Shown here: positions 24,458-34,101 of the stretch, in pieces
Layout: each line of letters begins with the position of its first letter
Numbering within the stretch: the first letter of the stretch is position 1
Origin: Sphingomonadales bacterium
Lineage (GTDB): Bacteria; Pseudomonadota; Alphaproteobacteria; Sphingomonadales; Sphingomonadaceae
Assembly: GCA_027489365.1 (NCBI GenBank)
Contig: JAIXZV010000218.1
Location: 1-34,101 of the forward strand
Direction: 5' to 3'
DNA: 34,101 nt
Notes under the pieces: generated by a model
The model's input: only the letters and a program-made list of their open reading frames with translations
The model's database searches: none
Told to the model about the DNA's origin: nothing
Made by a program: the position numbers and the translations under genes

Positions 24458-26503
24458 TTACCAGATGTGGACGCGCTGCTCGGGCGGCAGGTACATCTTG
24501 TCGCCGGGCTTCACGTTGAAGGCGGTATACCAGGCGTCGACGTTCCGCACGATGCCGTTGACGCGGTAGTATGGCGGCGAGTGCGGATCGGTGAGCAGCC
24601 GCGCGCGCGCCGCGCCTTCGCGGACCTTGGCTTGCCAGGCTTGGGCGAAGGATAGGAAGAAGCGCGGGTCGCCGGTGAGCCCGCCGATGACGGGCGCCTT
24701 GCCATGCTTCGCCTGATAGCGCTGGTAGGCGGCATAGGCCATTTCGATGCCGCCGAGATCGCCGATATTCTCGCCCATCGTCAGCTTGCCGTTGATCTTG
24801 GTGCCGGGGATCGGCTCATACGCGTCATATTGCGTGCCGAGCGCTGCGGTGCGCGCGGTGAAGGCCTTTTTCGATTCGGGCGTCCACCAATTGGCGATCT
24901 TGCCGCTGCCGTCGAACAGGCTGCCCTGATCGTCGAAGCCGTGGCCGATCTCATGCCCGATGATCGCGCCGATCGCGCCGTAATTCACCGCCGGATCGGC
25001 CTTCGCATCGAAATAGGGCGGCTGCAGGATCGCCGCCGGGAAGGTAATCTGGTTCATCAGCGGGTTGTAATAGGCATTCACCGTCTGCGGCGTCATGTCC
25101 CACAGCGAACGATCGACCGGCTTGGTCAGCCGCTGCAGATCGAGTTCGTGGCGGAATTCGCCGGCGCGGATGGCGTTGCCGATCAGGTCGTTGCGATCGA
25201 TCTTGAGCGGCGCATAATCGATATATTTGACCGGATGCGCGATGCGTGGTTCGAACGCGTCGAGCTTGGCGAGCGCCGCTGTCTTGGTCTTTTCGTCCAT
25301 CCAGCTGTTGCTCTTCAGCCGCTCGGCCAGCGCGCCGCGCAGATCGGCGATCAACTCGCCCATCTTGGCTTCGCTTTCCGGCGGGAAGTGGCGCGCGACG
25401 TAGATTTGCCCGACCGCCTCGCCCAGCGCGCCATTGACCATCGCAACACCACGCTTCCAGCGCGCGCGCTGGGTCGGCTGGTCGCTCAGCGTCTTGCCGT
25501 AGAAAGCGAAGCTCGCATCGTCGAAACGCTTGGGCAGGAATTGCGCGTGATCGCTGACGAAGCGGAACGCCATCCAGTCCTTCCAGGTCTGCAGCGGCAC
25601 GCTGTCGAGCATCTTGCCGTTGGCGGTGAGCGCGGTGCTGGTCGCCATGATGACGGTCGGGATGCTGTCGAGCCCGGCGGTCTTGAGCATCAGATCCCAG
25701 TCGAATTCGGGCGCCAGCTTCTTCATGCCGGCGCGGTCCATCGGCTTGAACATTTCCATCAGATTGCGCTGCCGCTCGGGGCTCCATTGCTCCTTCGCCA
25801 TCGCGGTTTCGAGCGCGATGATCGCGTCGGCCTTGGCCGCAGCATCGGGGATGCCGGCCAGCGTCTGCATCTGGATGACGTATTCGCGGTAAGCCTTGCG
25901 GAAGGCGTCATATTTCGCGCCCTCGAGCAGATAATAATCGCGCCCGCCCATGCCGAGCCCGCCTTGCGAGGCGGCAGCGACGTAGCGCGTCGGGTTGGTC
26001 GGATCGGGCAATTGGCCGAGTTCGACCGGCGACGCATAGCCGACGCTGGCGAACAGCACTTGCAGCGCGGCCTTGTCGTTCACGGCGGCGATCTTCGCGA
26101 GATAGGGCTGCAGCGGCGCGGTGCCGCGCGCCTCGATTCCGGCTTCGTCCATCCAGCTCGCATACATATCGCCGATCTGCTTGCCCGATGCGCCATAGGC
26201 CTTGGGATTGGCGGCGAGATCGGCGACGATCGCGCGGACTTGCTGCTCGGCTTCATCGGTCAGGACCACACCGTAGCCGGCCGACGTGCGATCGGGGGCG
26301 ATCTGGGTGCGCTTGTCCCAATTGCCATTGGCGTAGGTCCAGAAATCGTCGCCCGGCTTCAGGTCGCGTTGTTGCGCGGTCAGATCGATCCCGAACGTGC
26401 CGTAGCGCGGACCCGCTTTGGGCGTGACCTTGGCGAGGCCGGGAACGGTGAGCGCGGCCACCGCAACGGCGGCAGACAAGCGTAGAAACGTGACACGGCG
26501 CAT
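24458..26503 (-). CDS. M13 (neprilysin/PepO-like) family zinc metallopeptidase
   Basis: 681 residues from ATG 26503, which has AGAGGGG about 10 nt upstream and is followed by a signal peptide (MRRVTFLRLSAAVAVAALTV); the track's 26713 start adds non-signal sequence. N-terminal M13 domain features DLKPGDDFWTYANGNWDK; catalytic zinc site HEIGH (His517, Glu518, His521) and third-ligand motif GENIGDLGG; substrate-backbone motif NAYYNP; the C-terminus ends EQRVHIW, close to the usual M13 CxxW region without the cysteine. An exported peptidase cleaving small peptides, probably periplasmic. Divergent from the TonB receptor, so the two may cooperate in peptide use. Confidence 0.93.
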   Translation of the reverse strand: MRRVTFLRLSAAVAVAALTVPGLAKVTPKAGPRYGTFGIDLTAQQRDLKPGDDFWTYANGNWDKRTQIAPDRTSAGYGVVLTDEAEQQVRAIVADLAANPKAYGASGKQIGDMYASWMDEAGIEARGTAPLQPYLAKIAAVNDKAALQVLFASVGYASPVELGQLPDPTNPTRYVAAASQGGLGMGGRDYYLLEGAKYDAFRKAYREYVIQMQTLAGIPDAAAKADAIIALETAMAKEQWSPERQRNLMEMFKPMDRAGMKKLAPEFDWDLMLKTAGLDSIPTVIMATSTALTANGKMLDSVPLQTWKDWMAFRFVSDHAQFLPKRFDDASFAFYGKTLSDQPTQRARWKRGVAMVNGALGEAVGQIYVARHFPPESEAKMGELIADLRGALAERLKSNSWMDEKTKTAALAKLDAFEPRIAHPVKYIDYAPLKIDRNDLIGNAIRAGEFRHELDLQRLTKPVDRSLWDMTPQTVNAYYNPLMNQITFPAAILQPPYFDAKADPAVNYGAIGAIIGHEIGHGFDDQGSLFDGSGKIANWWTPESKKAFTARTAALGTQYDAYEPIPGTKINGKLTMGENIGDLGGIEMAYAAYQRYQAKHGKAPVIGGLTGDPRFFLSFAQAWQAKVREGAARARLLTDPHSPPYYRVNGIVRNVDAWYTAFNVKPGDKMYLPPEQRVHIW

Positions 26504-26772
26504 CGAAAATAACCCCTCTTTCTGTGTATTGCCCGAATATAGCAGTGGCGCGAAACCGGCGCAACGGGACAGTCTCGACGAAAGCAGGCGGCGCGCCCAC
26601 TTTCGGGTGATCCACGACCTGCTACCCCGCAAGAAGGATTCGCTGCTTTTCCGAAGCGTTACAGTCCGCAGATCGGCAGAGGCGAAGTAAAAGGCCCCTC
26701 CGCAGCAGCGCATTTCATAAAATCATGAGTCGAAAAATTACGCCTCGGCACCGGCCCGGCGAATGCGCGCTC

Positions 26773-26778
26773 TATAAT
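26773..26778 (+). promoter_or_regulatory. Perfect TATAAT -10 box upstream of the TonB receptor
   Basis: TATAAT occurs 94 bp before the receptor ATG in an otherwise GC-rich context. The -35 position (around 26750) reads ACCGGC and is not a match, so activation or an alternative sigma may be needed. Confidence 0.4.
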
Positions 26779-26793
26779 ATTTCACAGCGCTGA

Positions 26794-26833
26794 CGCGTCA
26801 CTGAAGAAAACCCTTTTTGCGCCCGCGTCACTG
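26794..26833. repeat. Two direct copies of CGCGTCACTG, 30 bp apart
   Basis: Copies at 26794-26803 and 26824-26833 are identical 10-mers spaced 30 bp start to start, close to three helical turns, within the presumed 5' leader of the TonB receptor. Possible operator pair; could be chance. Confidence 0.4.
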
Positions 26834-26871
26834 GGCCTGGGCGAACCGTTGTTCATGAGGTCGAAGTAGCA

Positions 26872-29400
26872 ATGAAAAAGTCCGTGATGATGTCGACCGT
26901 GGCATCGCTTGCACTGCTATATGCCGGTCTGGCGGCACCCGCCGCATCGGCCGCCGACCGCAAGCCCGCCGATACCGCGACGGCCGGCGCGGAGGCCGAT
27001 ACGCCCGCAGGCGAGCCGCAAGCCAAGGCACCGGTAGAAGCCGCCTTCTCGACCGGCGTCGCCAAGGGCCGCGACCGGCTCGACAGCGCGACCTCGACCA
27101 GCGCGCTGCGCGGCGACGACATCCAGAAGCTGAGCGCGCGCACCCTGGCCGATATCCTGCGCAACATTCCGGGGATCCGTACCGAATCTTCGACCGGCGA
27201 CGGCAATTCGAGCTACACGATCCGTGGCCTGCCGCTGGCATCGGGTGGGTCCAAATTCATGCAGATCGAGGAAGACGGCTTGCCCGTCCTCGAATTCGGC
27301 GATTTCTTCAACGTCGCGTCGGACATCTTCATCCGCGCCGATTTCAACCTGGCGGCGATTGAAGCAATCCGCGGCGGTTCGGCCTCGACCTTCGCGTCAA
27401 ACTCGCCCGGCGGCGTGATCAACCTGATCTCTAAGACGGGCGATGTCGAAGGCGGCGCGATCCAGGTCACCACCGGTCTCGGCTACGACACCAAGCGCGT
27501 CGATTTCGATTACGGCACGAAGATCAGCGACACGCTGCGCTTCCACATCGGCGGCTTCTATCGCTCGGGTGAAGGGCAGCGCCATGTCGGCTACAACGCC
27601 TATCAGGGCGGGCAGGTGAAGTTCAACATCACCAAGCAGCTCGCCAATGACGGTTACATTCGCCTGTCGGCCAAATATCTCGACGATCGCTCGCCGCAAT
27701 ATCTGCCTGGCCCGGTGCGCATCACCGGGACCGACGACAAGCCGGTCTATTCGAACTTCGCCAATTTCGACCTGCGGCGCGATTCGGTGCTGTCGCCTTA
27801 CCTCCCGGGTGTCATCACCCTCGACGGCAATAACAATCCGACATCGATCCCGCTGAGCCGGGGCATGGATGCGAAGGTCGCGTCGATCGGCCTCGAGACG
27901 CAATTCACCCTCGCCGGGTGGTCGATTACGGAGAAGGCGCGCTTCTCGAAGATTTCGGGCGGTACGACGCGCAATCTGGTCGCCAACATCTATCCGTCTA
28001 CCGCACTGCCCGCCTCGCTCGGCGCGGGCACGGGGACGTTCAGCTATGCCACCGGCCCCAAGACCGGGCAGGTGATCCCCAATCTGGCCGCGCTGAACGG
28101 CAACGGCCTGATCGTCGCGACCTCGCTCAACCGGGTCGATGCGAGTTCGCTCGACAATTTCACCAACGATCTGCGCGCCAACCGTGCCTTTGCGCTCGGC
28201 AAAGGCGAGCTGACCGTGACCGGCGGCGTCTACAAATCGATCCAGCAACTCCAGAGCGACTGGCTCTATGGCAACGTGTTGCAGGATGTGGCGGGCGACG
28301 GGCAATCGGCGCTGATCAACTATACCAATGCCGCAGGCGTGGCGCAGTCACAGGATGGCTATCTCGGTTACAACCGTTCGGGCTCGACCGCTTTCTTCCG
28401 CCGCAAGTACGACGTGCAATATGACGTGACCGCCCCCTATGGCTCGATCAATTACCGCTTCGGCAAGATCGCGATCGGCGGCAGCATCCGCTACGACATG
28501 GGCAAGGTGACCGGCCAGATCTACGGTGCCGACCTTGGCGATGGCCGGATCGGGATGCAGTCGTTCGATTTCAATCGCAACGGCGTCATCTCGGTCGCGG
28601 AATCGAAGACCGCGTTCACGCCGCTGACGCGCCCGGCCCCGGTCAATTACAAATATCAGTACATCAGCTATTCGACCGGCATCAATTACCGTGTCGCCGA
28701 GCAGCTCGCCGTATTCGCGCGCTACAGCCGCGGTGCGCGCGCCAATGCCGACAAGGTGCTGTTCTCGAACAAGGTGAGCGTCACCGACGGCAGTATGCCG
28801 AACAGCGCCGATGGCTATGACATCGTCAAGCAGTTGGAGGGCGGGTTCAAGTACCGCAATTCGGCGCTGACGGTGAACGTGACCGCGTTCCTCGCCAATA
28901 CCGAGGATACCAACGTCCAGGCAGGCGCGATCACCACCGACCGCAAATATCGCGCGTACGGTGTCGAGGCGGAGGCCGGCTATCGGCACGGCCCGTTCAG
29001 CGTGACCGGCGGCGTAACCTATACCAAGGCGACGTTGCAGAGCGACATGTTGAACGCAGCCGTGGCGGGCATGACGCCGCGCCGTCAGCCCGACCTCATC
29101 TTCCAGGCGACGCCGCAATTCGAAGTCCGCAAATTCACCATCGGCGCGAACTTCGTCGGCAGCACGGGCAGCTTCACGCAGGATATGAATGCGCTGCGCC
29201 TGCCGGGCTACACGCTGGTCAACGGCTTCATTCAGTTCCGCCCGGTCGACCGGGTGCAGGTGATGATCAACGCCAACAATCTGTTCGACACGCTCGGCAT
29301 GATCGAAGTCACGCAGCCCTCGGTCCCGGCCAACGGCGTCGGCGTGGGCCGGGCGTCGAACGGGCGCACCGTTTCGGCTTCGCTGCGGCTCGATTTCTAA
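26872..29400 (+). CDS. TonB-dependent outer-membrane receptor
   Basis: 842 residues. Signal peptide MKKSVMMSTVASLALLYAGL...AASA, then an Ala/Pro-rich stretch, the plug domain (about 60-190: DIQKLSARTLADILRNIPGI, NSSYTIRGLPLASGGS, IEAIRGGSASTFASNSPGGV, INLISKTG), and a beta-barrel to the C-terminus, which ends in the outer-membrane signature SASLRLDF with terminal Phe. Imports an unknown ligand using TonB/ExbBD energy. No N-terminal signalling (STN) domain is seen. GAGG lies 11 nt before ATG 26872. Neighbouring M13 peptidase suggests a peptide or protein-derived ligand, but no substrate can be proved. Convergent with acsA over a shared hairpin. Confidence 0.94.
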   Translation: MKKSVMMSTVASLALLYAGLAAPAASAADRKPADTATAGAEADTPAGEPQAKAPVEAAFSTGVAKGRDRLDSATSTSALRGDDIQKLSARTLADILRNIPGIRTESSTGDGNSSYTIRGLPLASGGSKFMQIEEDGLPVLEFGDFFNVASDIFIRADFNLAAIEAIRGGSASTFASNSPGGVINLISKTGDVEGGAIQVTTGLGYDTKRVDFDYGTKISDTLRFHIGGFYRSGEGQRHVGYNAYQGGQVKFNITKQLANDGYIRLSAKYLDDRSPQYLPGPVRITGTDDKPVYSNFANFDLRRDSVLSPYLPGVITLDGNNNPTSIPLSRGMDAKVASIGLETQFTLAGWSITEKARFSKISGGTTRNLVANIYPSTALPASLGAGTGTFSYATGPKTGQVIPNLAALNGNGLIVATSLNRVDASSLDNFTNDLRANRAFALGKGELTVTGGVYKSIQQLQSDWLYGNVLQDVAGDGQSALINYTNAAGVAQSQDGYLGYNRSGSTAFFRRKYDVQYDVTAPYGSINYRFGKIAIGGSIRYDMGKVTGQIYGADLGDGRIGMQSFDFNRNGVISVAESKTAFTPLTRPAPVNYKYQYISYSTGINYRVAEQLAVFARYSRGARANADKVLFSNKVSVTDGSMPNSADGYDIVKQLEGGFKYRNSALTVNVTAFLANTEDTNVQAGAITTDRKYRAYGVEAEAGYRHGPFSVTGGVTYTKATLQSDMLNAAVAGMTPRRQPDLIFQATPQFEVRKFTIGANFVGSTGSFTQDMNALRLPGYTLVNGFIQFRPVDRVQVMINANNLFDTLGMIEVTQPSVPANGVGVGRASNGRTVSASLRLDF

Positions 29401-29407
29401 GCGGGGT

Positions 29408-29432
29408 CCGGGTGGCGGCTTACGCCACCCGG
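29408..29432. terminator. Bidirectional hairpin between the TonB receptor and acsA
   Basis: CCGGGTGGCG-GCTTA-CGCCACCCGG: perfect 10-bp stem with a 5-nt loop, placed 7 bp after the receptor stop and containing the acsA stop codon (TAA, 29420-29422). No clear U-run on either strand, but position and stem strength fit a shared terminator for the convergent pair. Confidence 0.65.
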
Positions 29433-31357
29433 TTCGCCACCAGATCGTCGACCACCGCCGGATCGGCGAGGGTCGAGGTGTCGCCCAGGCTGGACACGTC
29501 CCCTTCTGCGATCTTGCGCAGGATGCGGCGCATGATCTTGCCCGAGCGCGTCTTTGGCAGGCCCGGCGCGAATTGCAGCTTATCGGGCGCGGCGATCGGG
29601 CCGATTTCCTTGCGCACCCACACGATCAGTTCGCGGTGCAAATCGGGATGCGCATCAACGCCCGCGTTGAGCGTGACATAAGCGTAAATGCCCTGCCCCT
29701 TGATGTCGTGCGGCATCCCGACGACGGCGGCCTCGGCGACGTGCGGGTGGAGCACGAGCGCCGATTCCACCTCGGCCGTCCCCATGCGGTGACCGCTGAC
29801 GTTGATCACGTCATCGACACGGCCGGTGATCCACCAATAGCCATCGGCATCGCGCCGCGCGCCGTCGCCCGTCGTATATTTGCCGGGATAGGTGGTGAAA
29901 TAGGTCTGGAAGAAGCGGTCGCGATCGCCCCACACGCCGCGCATCTGGCCCGGCCAGCTCCGCGCGATGACGAGATTGCCCTCCGCCGGGCCGGTCAGCA
30001 CCTTGCCCTCCGGATCGACCAATTGCGGATCGACACCGGGCATCGGCTTGGTCGCCGATCCGGGTTTCAGCGCGGTCGCGCCCGGCAGCGGCGCGATCAT
30101 CGCGCCGCCGGTTTCGGTTTGCCACCAGGTGTCGATCACCGGGCAGCGGCCTTCGCCGACCACGTCATGATACCAGCGCCATGCCTCGGGGTTGATCGGC
30201 TCACCCACCGTGCCGAGCAGCTTGAGTGAGCTGCGGTCGGTCTTCGCCACGAACTCATCACCGTCCTTCATCAACGCTCGGAGAGCGGTCGGCGCAGTGA
30301 AGATCGTGTGGACCTTGTGCCGCTCGACCACTTGCCAGATGCGGCTGGCGTCGGGCCAATTAGGCAAGCCTTCGTACATCAGCGTCGTCGCGCCATTGGC
30401 GAGCGGACCGTAGAGAATATAGGTGTGCCCGGTCACACAGCCGATATCGGCGGCGCACCACCACACATCACCGGGGCGGTAATCGAAGGCGAGTTCGTGC
30501 GTCAGGCTCGCCCACAGCAGATAGCCGCCACTGGTGTGGAGCACGCCCTTGGGCTTGCCCGTGCTGCCCGACGTATAGAGGATGAACAGCGGGTCCTCCG
30601 CCCCCATCGGTTCGGGCGGGCAGGTCGCGGGGACGCCCTCGGCTGCCTCGTGATACCATAGGTCACGCGAGTGCCTCGTCACGGCGCCACCGGTCGCGCG
30701 CACGACGATGACGGTCTCCAGCCCCGGCGCGTGCGCCGCGGCGATATCGACATTGGCCTTGAGCGGTACACGCTTGCCACCGCGACGGCCCTCGTCCGCG
30801 GTGACCACCACGCGCGATCCGCAATCCTCGATCCGTCCGGCAAGCGCTTCGGGCGAGAAGCCGCCGAACACCACCGAATGGATCGCCCCGATCCGCGCGC
30901 ACGCCAGCACCGCGAACGCCGCCTCCGGGATCATCGGCAAATAGATAGTGACGCGGTCGCCTTTGGCGACGCCCTGCGCCTTCAGCACATTGGCGAAGGT
31001 GCAGACCTCGGCATGGAGTTCGCGGTAGGTGAAGCGGCGCGGTTCTTCGCTCGGTTCATCGGGTTCCCAGATCAGCGCAATCTCGTCCCCACGCTTCGCC
31101 AGATGGCGGTCGAGGCAATTCGCCGACACGTTCAACTTGCCGTCGGCGAACCAGTTGATGTGAAAATCGGCTTTATCGAACGACCAGTCGCCGGCAATCT
31201 CAGGCCGCTTGATCCAGTCGAGCCGCCGCGCCTGTTCGAGCCAGAAGCTGCCCGGATCGGCGAGCGAGCGACCGTAGAGCGTCTCATACCCCGCAGCATC
31301 GTAGCGCGCCTGCGCGGCCCATTCGGGCGGGACGGGGTAAAGGTCCTGATCGGCCAT
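29420..31357 (-). CDS. acsA: Acetyl-CoA synthetase (AMP-forming)
   Basis: 645 residues from ATG 31357 ([13 protein letters not shown]), with GAGGAGAG about 7 nt upstream; the track's 31495 start overlaps the divergent SDR gene. Converts acetate, ATP and CoA to acetyl-CoA. Adenylation motifs: [13 protein letters not shown] (about 260), [30 protein letters not shown] and [11 protein letters not shown]. The C-terminal [14 protein letters not shown] contains Lys607, the equivalent of Lys609 whose acetylation inactivates the Salmonella enzyme and which CobB deacetylates; cobB is also in this window. Monocistronic as far as seen. Confidence 0.97.
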   Translation of the reverse strand: MADQDLYPVPPEWAAQARYDAAGYETLYGRSLADPGSFWLEQARRLDWIKRPEIAGDWSFDKADFHINWFADGKLNVSANCLDRHLAKRGDEIALIWEPDEPSEEPRRFTYRELHAEVCTFANVLKAQGVAKGDRVTIYLPMIPEAAFAVLACARIGAIHSVVFGGFSPEALAGRIEDCGSRVVVTADEGRRGGKRVPLKANVDIAAAHAPGLETVIVVRATGGAVTRHSRDLWYHEAAEGVPATCPPEPMGAEDPLFILYTSGSTGKPKGVLHTSGGYLLWASLTHELAFDYRPGDVWWCAADIGCVTGHTYILYGPLANGATTLMYEGLPNWPDASRIWQVVERHKVHTIFTAPTALRALMKDGDEFVAKTDRSSLKLLGTVGEPINPEAWRWYHDVVGEGRCPVIDTWWQTETGGAMIAPLPGATALKPGSATKPMPGVDPQLVDPEGKVLTGPAEGNLVIARSWPGQMRGVWGDRDRFFQTYFTTYPGKYTTGDGARRDADGYWWITGRVDDVINVSGHRMGTAEVESALVLHPHVAEAAVVGMPHDIKGQGIYAYVTLNAGVDAHPDLHRELIVWVRKEIGPIAAPDKLQFAPGLPKTRSGKIMRRILRKIAEGDVSSLGDTSTLADPAVVDDLVANRVA

Positions 31358-31472
31358 GTGCGCACTCTCCTCGGCGCGCCTTTTGCCGGGGGGACGCTGC
31401 GGAATGCAAGCATCACTTGGCGCGACTTTAGTTTCATTGTAAAATCGATCCCACACGGTCGGGGATTTTGCG

Positions 31473-32489
31473 ATGACGGGTACGGTTCTGGTCACGGGCG
31501 GCAGCGGCTACATCGCCGGGTTCCTGATCCGGCAGTTGATCGCGGACGGGTGGCACGTGAACACCACGATCCGATCACTCTCGCGCGAGGCGGAGGTGCG
31601 CCGTGTGCTGGCGGTCGACGATACGCGGCTCCATTTCTTTGCCGCGGATCTGCTGAACGATGCCGGATGGGCGGAGGCGGTCGCGGGGTGCAGCCATGTC
31701 GCGCATGTCGCCTCGCCGCTCCCGGCTGGTGCTGTCCGCCATGAAGACGATCTGATCGTCCCCGCGCGTGAAGGCGCGCTGCGTGCCCTGCGCTTTGCCA
31801 AGGCAGCAGGGGTCGCACGTTTCGTCATGACCTCCTCGGTCGCCGCGATCGCTTATGGCCACGGCACGAACAACGCGACCTTCAGTGAGGCGGACTGGAC
31901 CGATGTCGACGGCCCGCAAGTCCATGCCTATGCCAAATCGAAGACGCTCGCCGAACGCGCCGCGCGCGACTGGATCGCGGCCGAGGGCGGCGACATGGTC
32001 TATTGCACGGTCAACCCGGCTGCGGTGCTGGGGCCGGTACTCGGACCGGACTTCTCCGCCTCGATCGAAGTGGTCAAGCGGCTGATCAGCGGGTCGCTGC
32101 CCGGTCTGCCCGATTTCGGGTTCGGCGTGGTCGATGTGCGCGACGTGGCCGATCTCCACGTCCGCGCGCTGAATGCCGGGGACATGGCAGGCGAGCGCTT
32201 CATCGCCTGCGGCCCGTTCCTGATGATGGCCGATGTCGCCTCAGTGCTGCGCGATCGGCTGGGCACCGAGGCACGCAAGGTGCCGACGCGGAAGCTGCCC
32301 GATTGGCTGCTCCGGGCGGTCGCGCTGTTCGATCCGACGGTGCGGATGGTGACGGGCGAGCTCGGCAAACGGCGCATTACGCCCTCCGATCATGCGCGTG
32401 CGGTGCTGGGCTGGGTACCGCGGCCAGCCGCCGACACGATTGTCGATACCGCGCGAAGCTTGATCGATCAGCGGATCGTGACGCTCTGA
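31473..32489 (+). CDS. NAD(P)-dependent epimerase/dihydroflavonol-reductase-like extended SDR
   Basis: 338 residues. N-terminal Rossmann loop [18 protein letters not shown] (GxSGxIA, 9-15), Asp at [10 protein letters not shown], active-site serines in VMTSSVAA (120-124), and catalytic Tyr153/Lys157 in [11 protein letters not shown]. This layout matches the extended SDRs related to dihydroflavonol-4-reductase and cinnamyl-alcohol-type aldehyde reductases, which reduce carbonyls on varied substrates; no plant-type pathway is implied. GGGGA lies 8 nt before ATG 31473. Divergent from acsA with a 115-bp gap, and followed by pccB after 54 nt, so possibly co-transcribed with it. Confidence 0.9.
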   Translation: MTGTVLVTGGSGYIAGFLIRQLIADGWHVNTTIRSLSREAEVRRVLAVDDTRLHFFAADLLNDAGWAEAVAGCSHVAHVASPLPAGAVRHEDDLIVPAREGALRALRFAKAAGVARFVMTSSVAAIAYGHGTNNATFSEADWTDVDGPQVHAYAKSKTLAERAARDWIAAEGGDMVYCTVNPAAVLGPVLGPDFSASIEVVKRLISGSLPGLPDFGFGVVDVRDVADLHVRALNAGDMAGERFIACGPFLMMADVASVLRDRLGTEARKVPTRKLPDWLLRAVALFDPTVRMVTGELGKRRITPSDHARAVLGWVPRPAADTIVDTARSLIDQRIVTL

Positions 32490-32543
32490 GGCTTGCTCCC
32501 GGCCACCTCTTTTGCCAAGCCCGCGCGCAAAGGAGAGAGCCCT

Positions 32544-34070
32544 ATGTCCTCGACCATTGCCGAACTCGAACGCAAGCGTGCAGCAGCACGGCTGGGCGGG
32601 GGTGAAAAGCGCATCGCCGCACAGCACGCCAAGGGCAAGCTGACCGCACGCGAACGGCTCGACGTATTGCTCGACGAAGGATCGTTCGAAGAACTCGACA
32701 TGTATGTCGAGCATAATTGCGTCGATTTCGGGATGCAGGACCAGATCATCCCCGGCGACGGCGTCGTCACGGGATCGGGCACGATCAACGGGCGGCTGGT
32801 GTTCGTTTTCAGCCAGGATTTCACCGTGTTCGGCGGGTCGCTCAGCGAACGCCACGCGCAGAAAATCTGCAAGATCATGGACATGGCGCTGAAGGTCGGC
32901 GCGCCGGTGATCGGCCTCAACGATTCGGGCGGCGCGCGCATTCAGGAGGGCGTCGCCAGCCTCGGCGGCTATGCCGAGGTGTTTCAGCGCAACGTCCTGG
33001 CCAGCGGCGTCGTGCCGCAGATCAGCCTGATCATGGGGCCGTGCGCGGGCGGCGCGGTCTATTCGCCGGCGATGACGGATTTCATTTTCATGGTGAAAGA
33101 CTCGTCGTATATGTTCGTCACTGGCCCGGATGTAGTGAAGACCGTTACCAACGAGATCGTCACGCAGGAGGAACTGGGCGGTGCGGTGACGCACACCACG
33201 AAGTCGGGGGTCGCTGATGTCGCCTTCGAGGATGATATCGAGGTGCTGCTCGCGGCCCGCGACTTCGTGGACTTTCTCCCCGCCAGCAACCGCGAAGCCG
33301 CGCCGGAGCGGCCGTCTTCGGACCCGTGGGACCGGATCGAGGAGTCGCTCGACACTTTGGTGCCCGCCAGCGCGAACCAGCCGTACGACATGCACGAGCT
33401 GATCCGCAAAACCGTCGACGAGGGCGATTTCTTCGAGGTGCAGCCAACGCACGCCGGCAACATCATCATCGGCTTCGGGCGGATCGAGGGGCGCACCGTC
33501 GGCTTCGTCGCAAACCAGCCGATGGTGCTCGCCGGGTGTCTCGACATCAACAGCTCGAAGAAAGCAGCGCGCTTCGTGCGCTTCTGCGATGCGTTCGAGA
33601 TTCCGATCGTCACCTTCGTCGATGTGCCGGGCTTCCTTCCGGGCACCGCGCAGGAGCTGAACGGCATCATCAAGCATGGCGCGAAGCTGCTGTTCGCATA
33701 TGGCGAGGCGACCGTACCCAAGATCACCGTCATCACGCGGAAAGCCTATGGCGGCGCGTACGACGTGATGGCGTCGAAGCATCTGCGCGGCGATTTGAAC
33801 TATGCCTGGCCGACCGCCGAAATCGCGGTGATGGGCGCGAAGGGCGCGGTCGAAATCATCTTCCGTGGGCGTTCGCCTGCCGAAATCGCCGAGCAAACCG
33901 CAGCGTATGAAGCGCGCTTCGCCAACCCGTTCGTCGCGGCGAGCAAGGGCTTCATCGACGAAGTGATCCAGCCGCATTCGACGCGGCGGCGGATTGCTTT
34001 GGGGTTACGGAAATTGCGCGGGAAGCAGTTGGAGAATCCGTGGAAGAAGCATGATAATATTCCGCTGTGA
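32544..34070 (+). CDS. pccB: Propionyl-CoA carboxylase, beta (carboxyltransferase) subunit
   Basis: 508 residues from ATG 32544 ([20 protein letters not shown]), with AAAGGAGAG 8 nt upstream; the track's 32493 start is upstream non-coding sequence. Length and motifs match Pcc[103 protein letters not shown]. It transfers carboxyl from biotin to propionyl-CoA, giving methylmalonyl-CoA; the biotin-bearing alpha subunit is not in the window and probably lies downstream. The stop codon overlaps a possible next start (GTGA). Confidence 0.96.
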   Translation: MSSTIAELERKRAAARLGGGEKRIAAQHAKGKLTARERLDVLLDEGSFEELDMYVEHNCVDFGMQDQIIPGDGVVTGSGTINGRLVFVFSQDFTVFGGSLSERHAQKICKIMDMALKVGAPVIGLNDSGGARIQEGVASLGGYAEVFQRNVLASGVVPQISLIMGPCAGGAVYSPAMTDFIFMVKDSSYMFVTGPDVVKTVTNEIVTQEELGGAVTHTTKSGVADVAFEDDIEVLLAARDFVDFLPASNREAAPERPSSDPWDRIEESLDTLVPASANQPYDMHELIRKTVDEGDFFEVQPTHAGNIIIGFGRIEGRTVGFVANQPMVLAGCLDINSSKKAARFVRFCDAFEIPIVTFVDVPGFLPGTAQELNGIIKHGAKLLFAYGEATVPKITVITRKAYGGAYDVMASKHLRGDLNYAWPTAEIAVMGAKGAVEIIFRGRSPAEIAEQTAAYEARFANPFVAASKGFIDEVIQPHSTRRRIALGLRKLRGKQLENPWKKHDNIPL

Positions 34071-34101
34071 GTGAAGTGGAGGAACCGCCGCTCAGCGCAA
34101 G
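34067..34101 (+). CDS. Possible start of the next gene (cut by window end)
   Basis: GTG 34067 overlaps the pccB stop as GTGA and opens an 11-codon frame ([11 protein letters not shown]) that runs off the window. The same overlap style is used elsewhere here, which supports it, but the stretch is too short to judge. GTG 34071 in another frame is an alternative. Confidence 0.3.
   Translation, partial: MSEVEEPPLSA

Larger units (their letters stand above)
26504..26871. other. Divergent control region between the M13 peptidase and the TonB receptor
   Basis: 368 bp without a supported gene; the short track ORFs here are shadows. Minus-strand candidate promoter: TTGCGC (26559-26564) and TATATT (26536-26541) with a 17-nt spacer, reading to the peptidase. 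Plus-strand candidate -10: TATAAT at 26773-26778, reading to the receptor, without a clear -35. Between that -10 and the receptor start lie two direct copies of CGCGTCACTG. The rest shows nothing specific. Confidence 0.45.

Noticed and set aside
24704-26485. 593-codon plus-strand ORF antisense to the M13 peptidase
   Set aside because: Composition and lack of motifs mark it as a shadow of the peptidase gene, which has HEIGH, a signal peptide and a ribosome site.
32241-33977. 578-codon minus-strand ORF across the SDR/pccB region
   Set aside because: Spans two well-supported genes on the other strand and has no recognisable domain.

Overview
The window is GC-rich, densely packed alphaproteobacterial chromosome, most likely from a sphingomonad (Sphingomonas or a close relative). 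The support is protein-level resemblance (DUF6491 protein, TonB receptor beside an M13 peptidase, dapB/nth and lepB/rnc/era gene orders), high GC at third codon positions, and REP-like palindromes of the CGACAGGCTCAGGGCGAACGG and GTTTCGAGC-AGTCGAGAAAC types. The species assignment is from memory and was not searched.

Layout. 1-1673: the 3' end of a cytochrome P450 gene, followed 5 nt later by a zinc-free quinone-oxidoreductase-like MDR enzyme. 1694-9732: a potassium uptake locus. On the minus strand a 28-codon membrane ORF, kdpF, kdpA, kdpB, kdpC and kdpE form one tight operon; the sensor kinase kdpD is read divergently from the other side of a 167-bp control region, so the two-component pair is split. 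9733-12224: an accessory-looking stretch with an AT-rich region, an ORF-track-missed 57-codon peptide resembling a RiPP (lasso-type) precursor, a LysR regulator, and a JmjC/cupin-type oxygenase translationally coupled to it. It ends at a tRNA-Arg(CCG) gene.

12428-15054: minus-strand operon dapB - DUF1963 - nth - DUF6491, with 1-4 base junctions. 15322-16403: the sirtuin cobB and a small secreted Arg/Tyr/Gly-rich protein. 16563-19458: lepB - rnc - GIY-YIG - era on the minus strand, the GIY-YIG gene being bracketed by inverted REP-like pairs. 19586-23088: pgi, a vapBC toxin-antitoxin module, and gor, the gor start overlapping the vapC stop. 23138-23540: a second GIY-YIG gene enclosed by a perfect 34-bp inverted repeat. 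23574-26503: a TauD-type dioxygenase whose start codon lies inside a long palindrome, and an M13 metallopeptidase. 26872-29400: a TonB-dependent receptor divergent from the peptidase. 29420-34070: acsA, an extended SDR, and pccB, with a possible next gene starting at the window edge.

How the genes work together. The Kdp genes are a complete K+ scavenging system with its own regulators. acsA, cobB and pccB are short-chain acyl-CoA functions; CobB-type sirtuins are known to deacetylate the conserved Acs lysine, which is present here. rnc, era and lepB are housekeeping RNA processing, ribosome assembly and secretion genes.

The most interesting material is: (i) two GIY-YIG nuclease genes, each tied to inverted palindromic repeats of a different family, one forming a compact 403-bp cassette with perfect terminal repeats; (ii) the unannotated 57-aa precursor-like peptide upstream of a LysR/JmjC pair; (iii) a 42-bp palindrome that would bury the ribosome-binding site and start codon of the TauD-like gene; and (iv) active-site substitutions in Pgi (Glu to Gly) and KdpB (TGES to TGDS).
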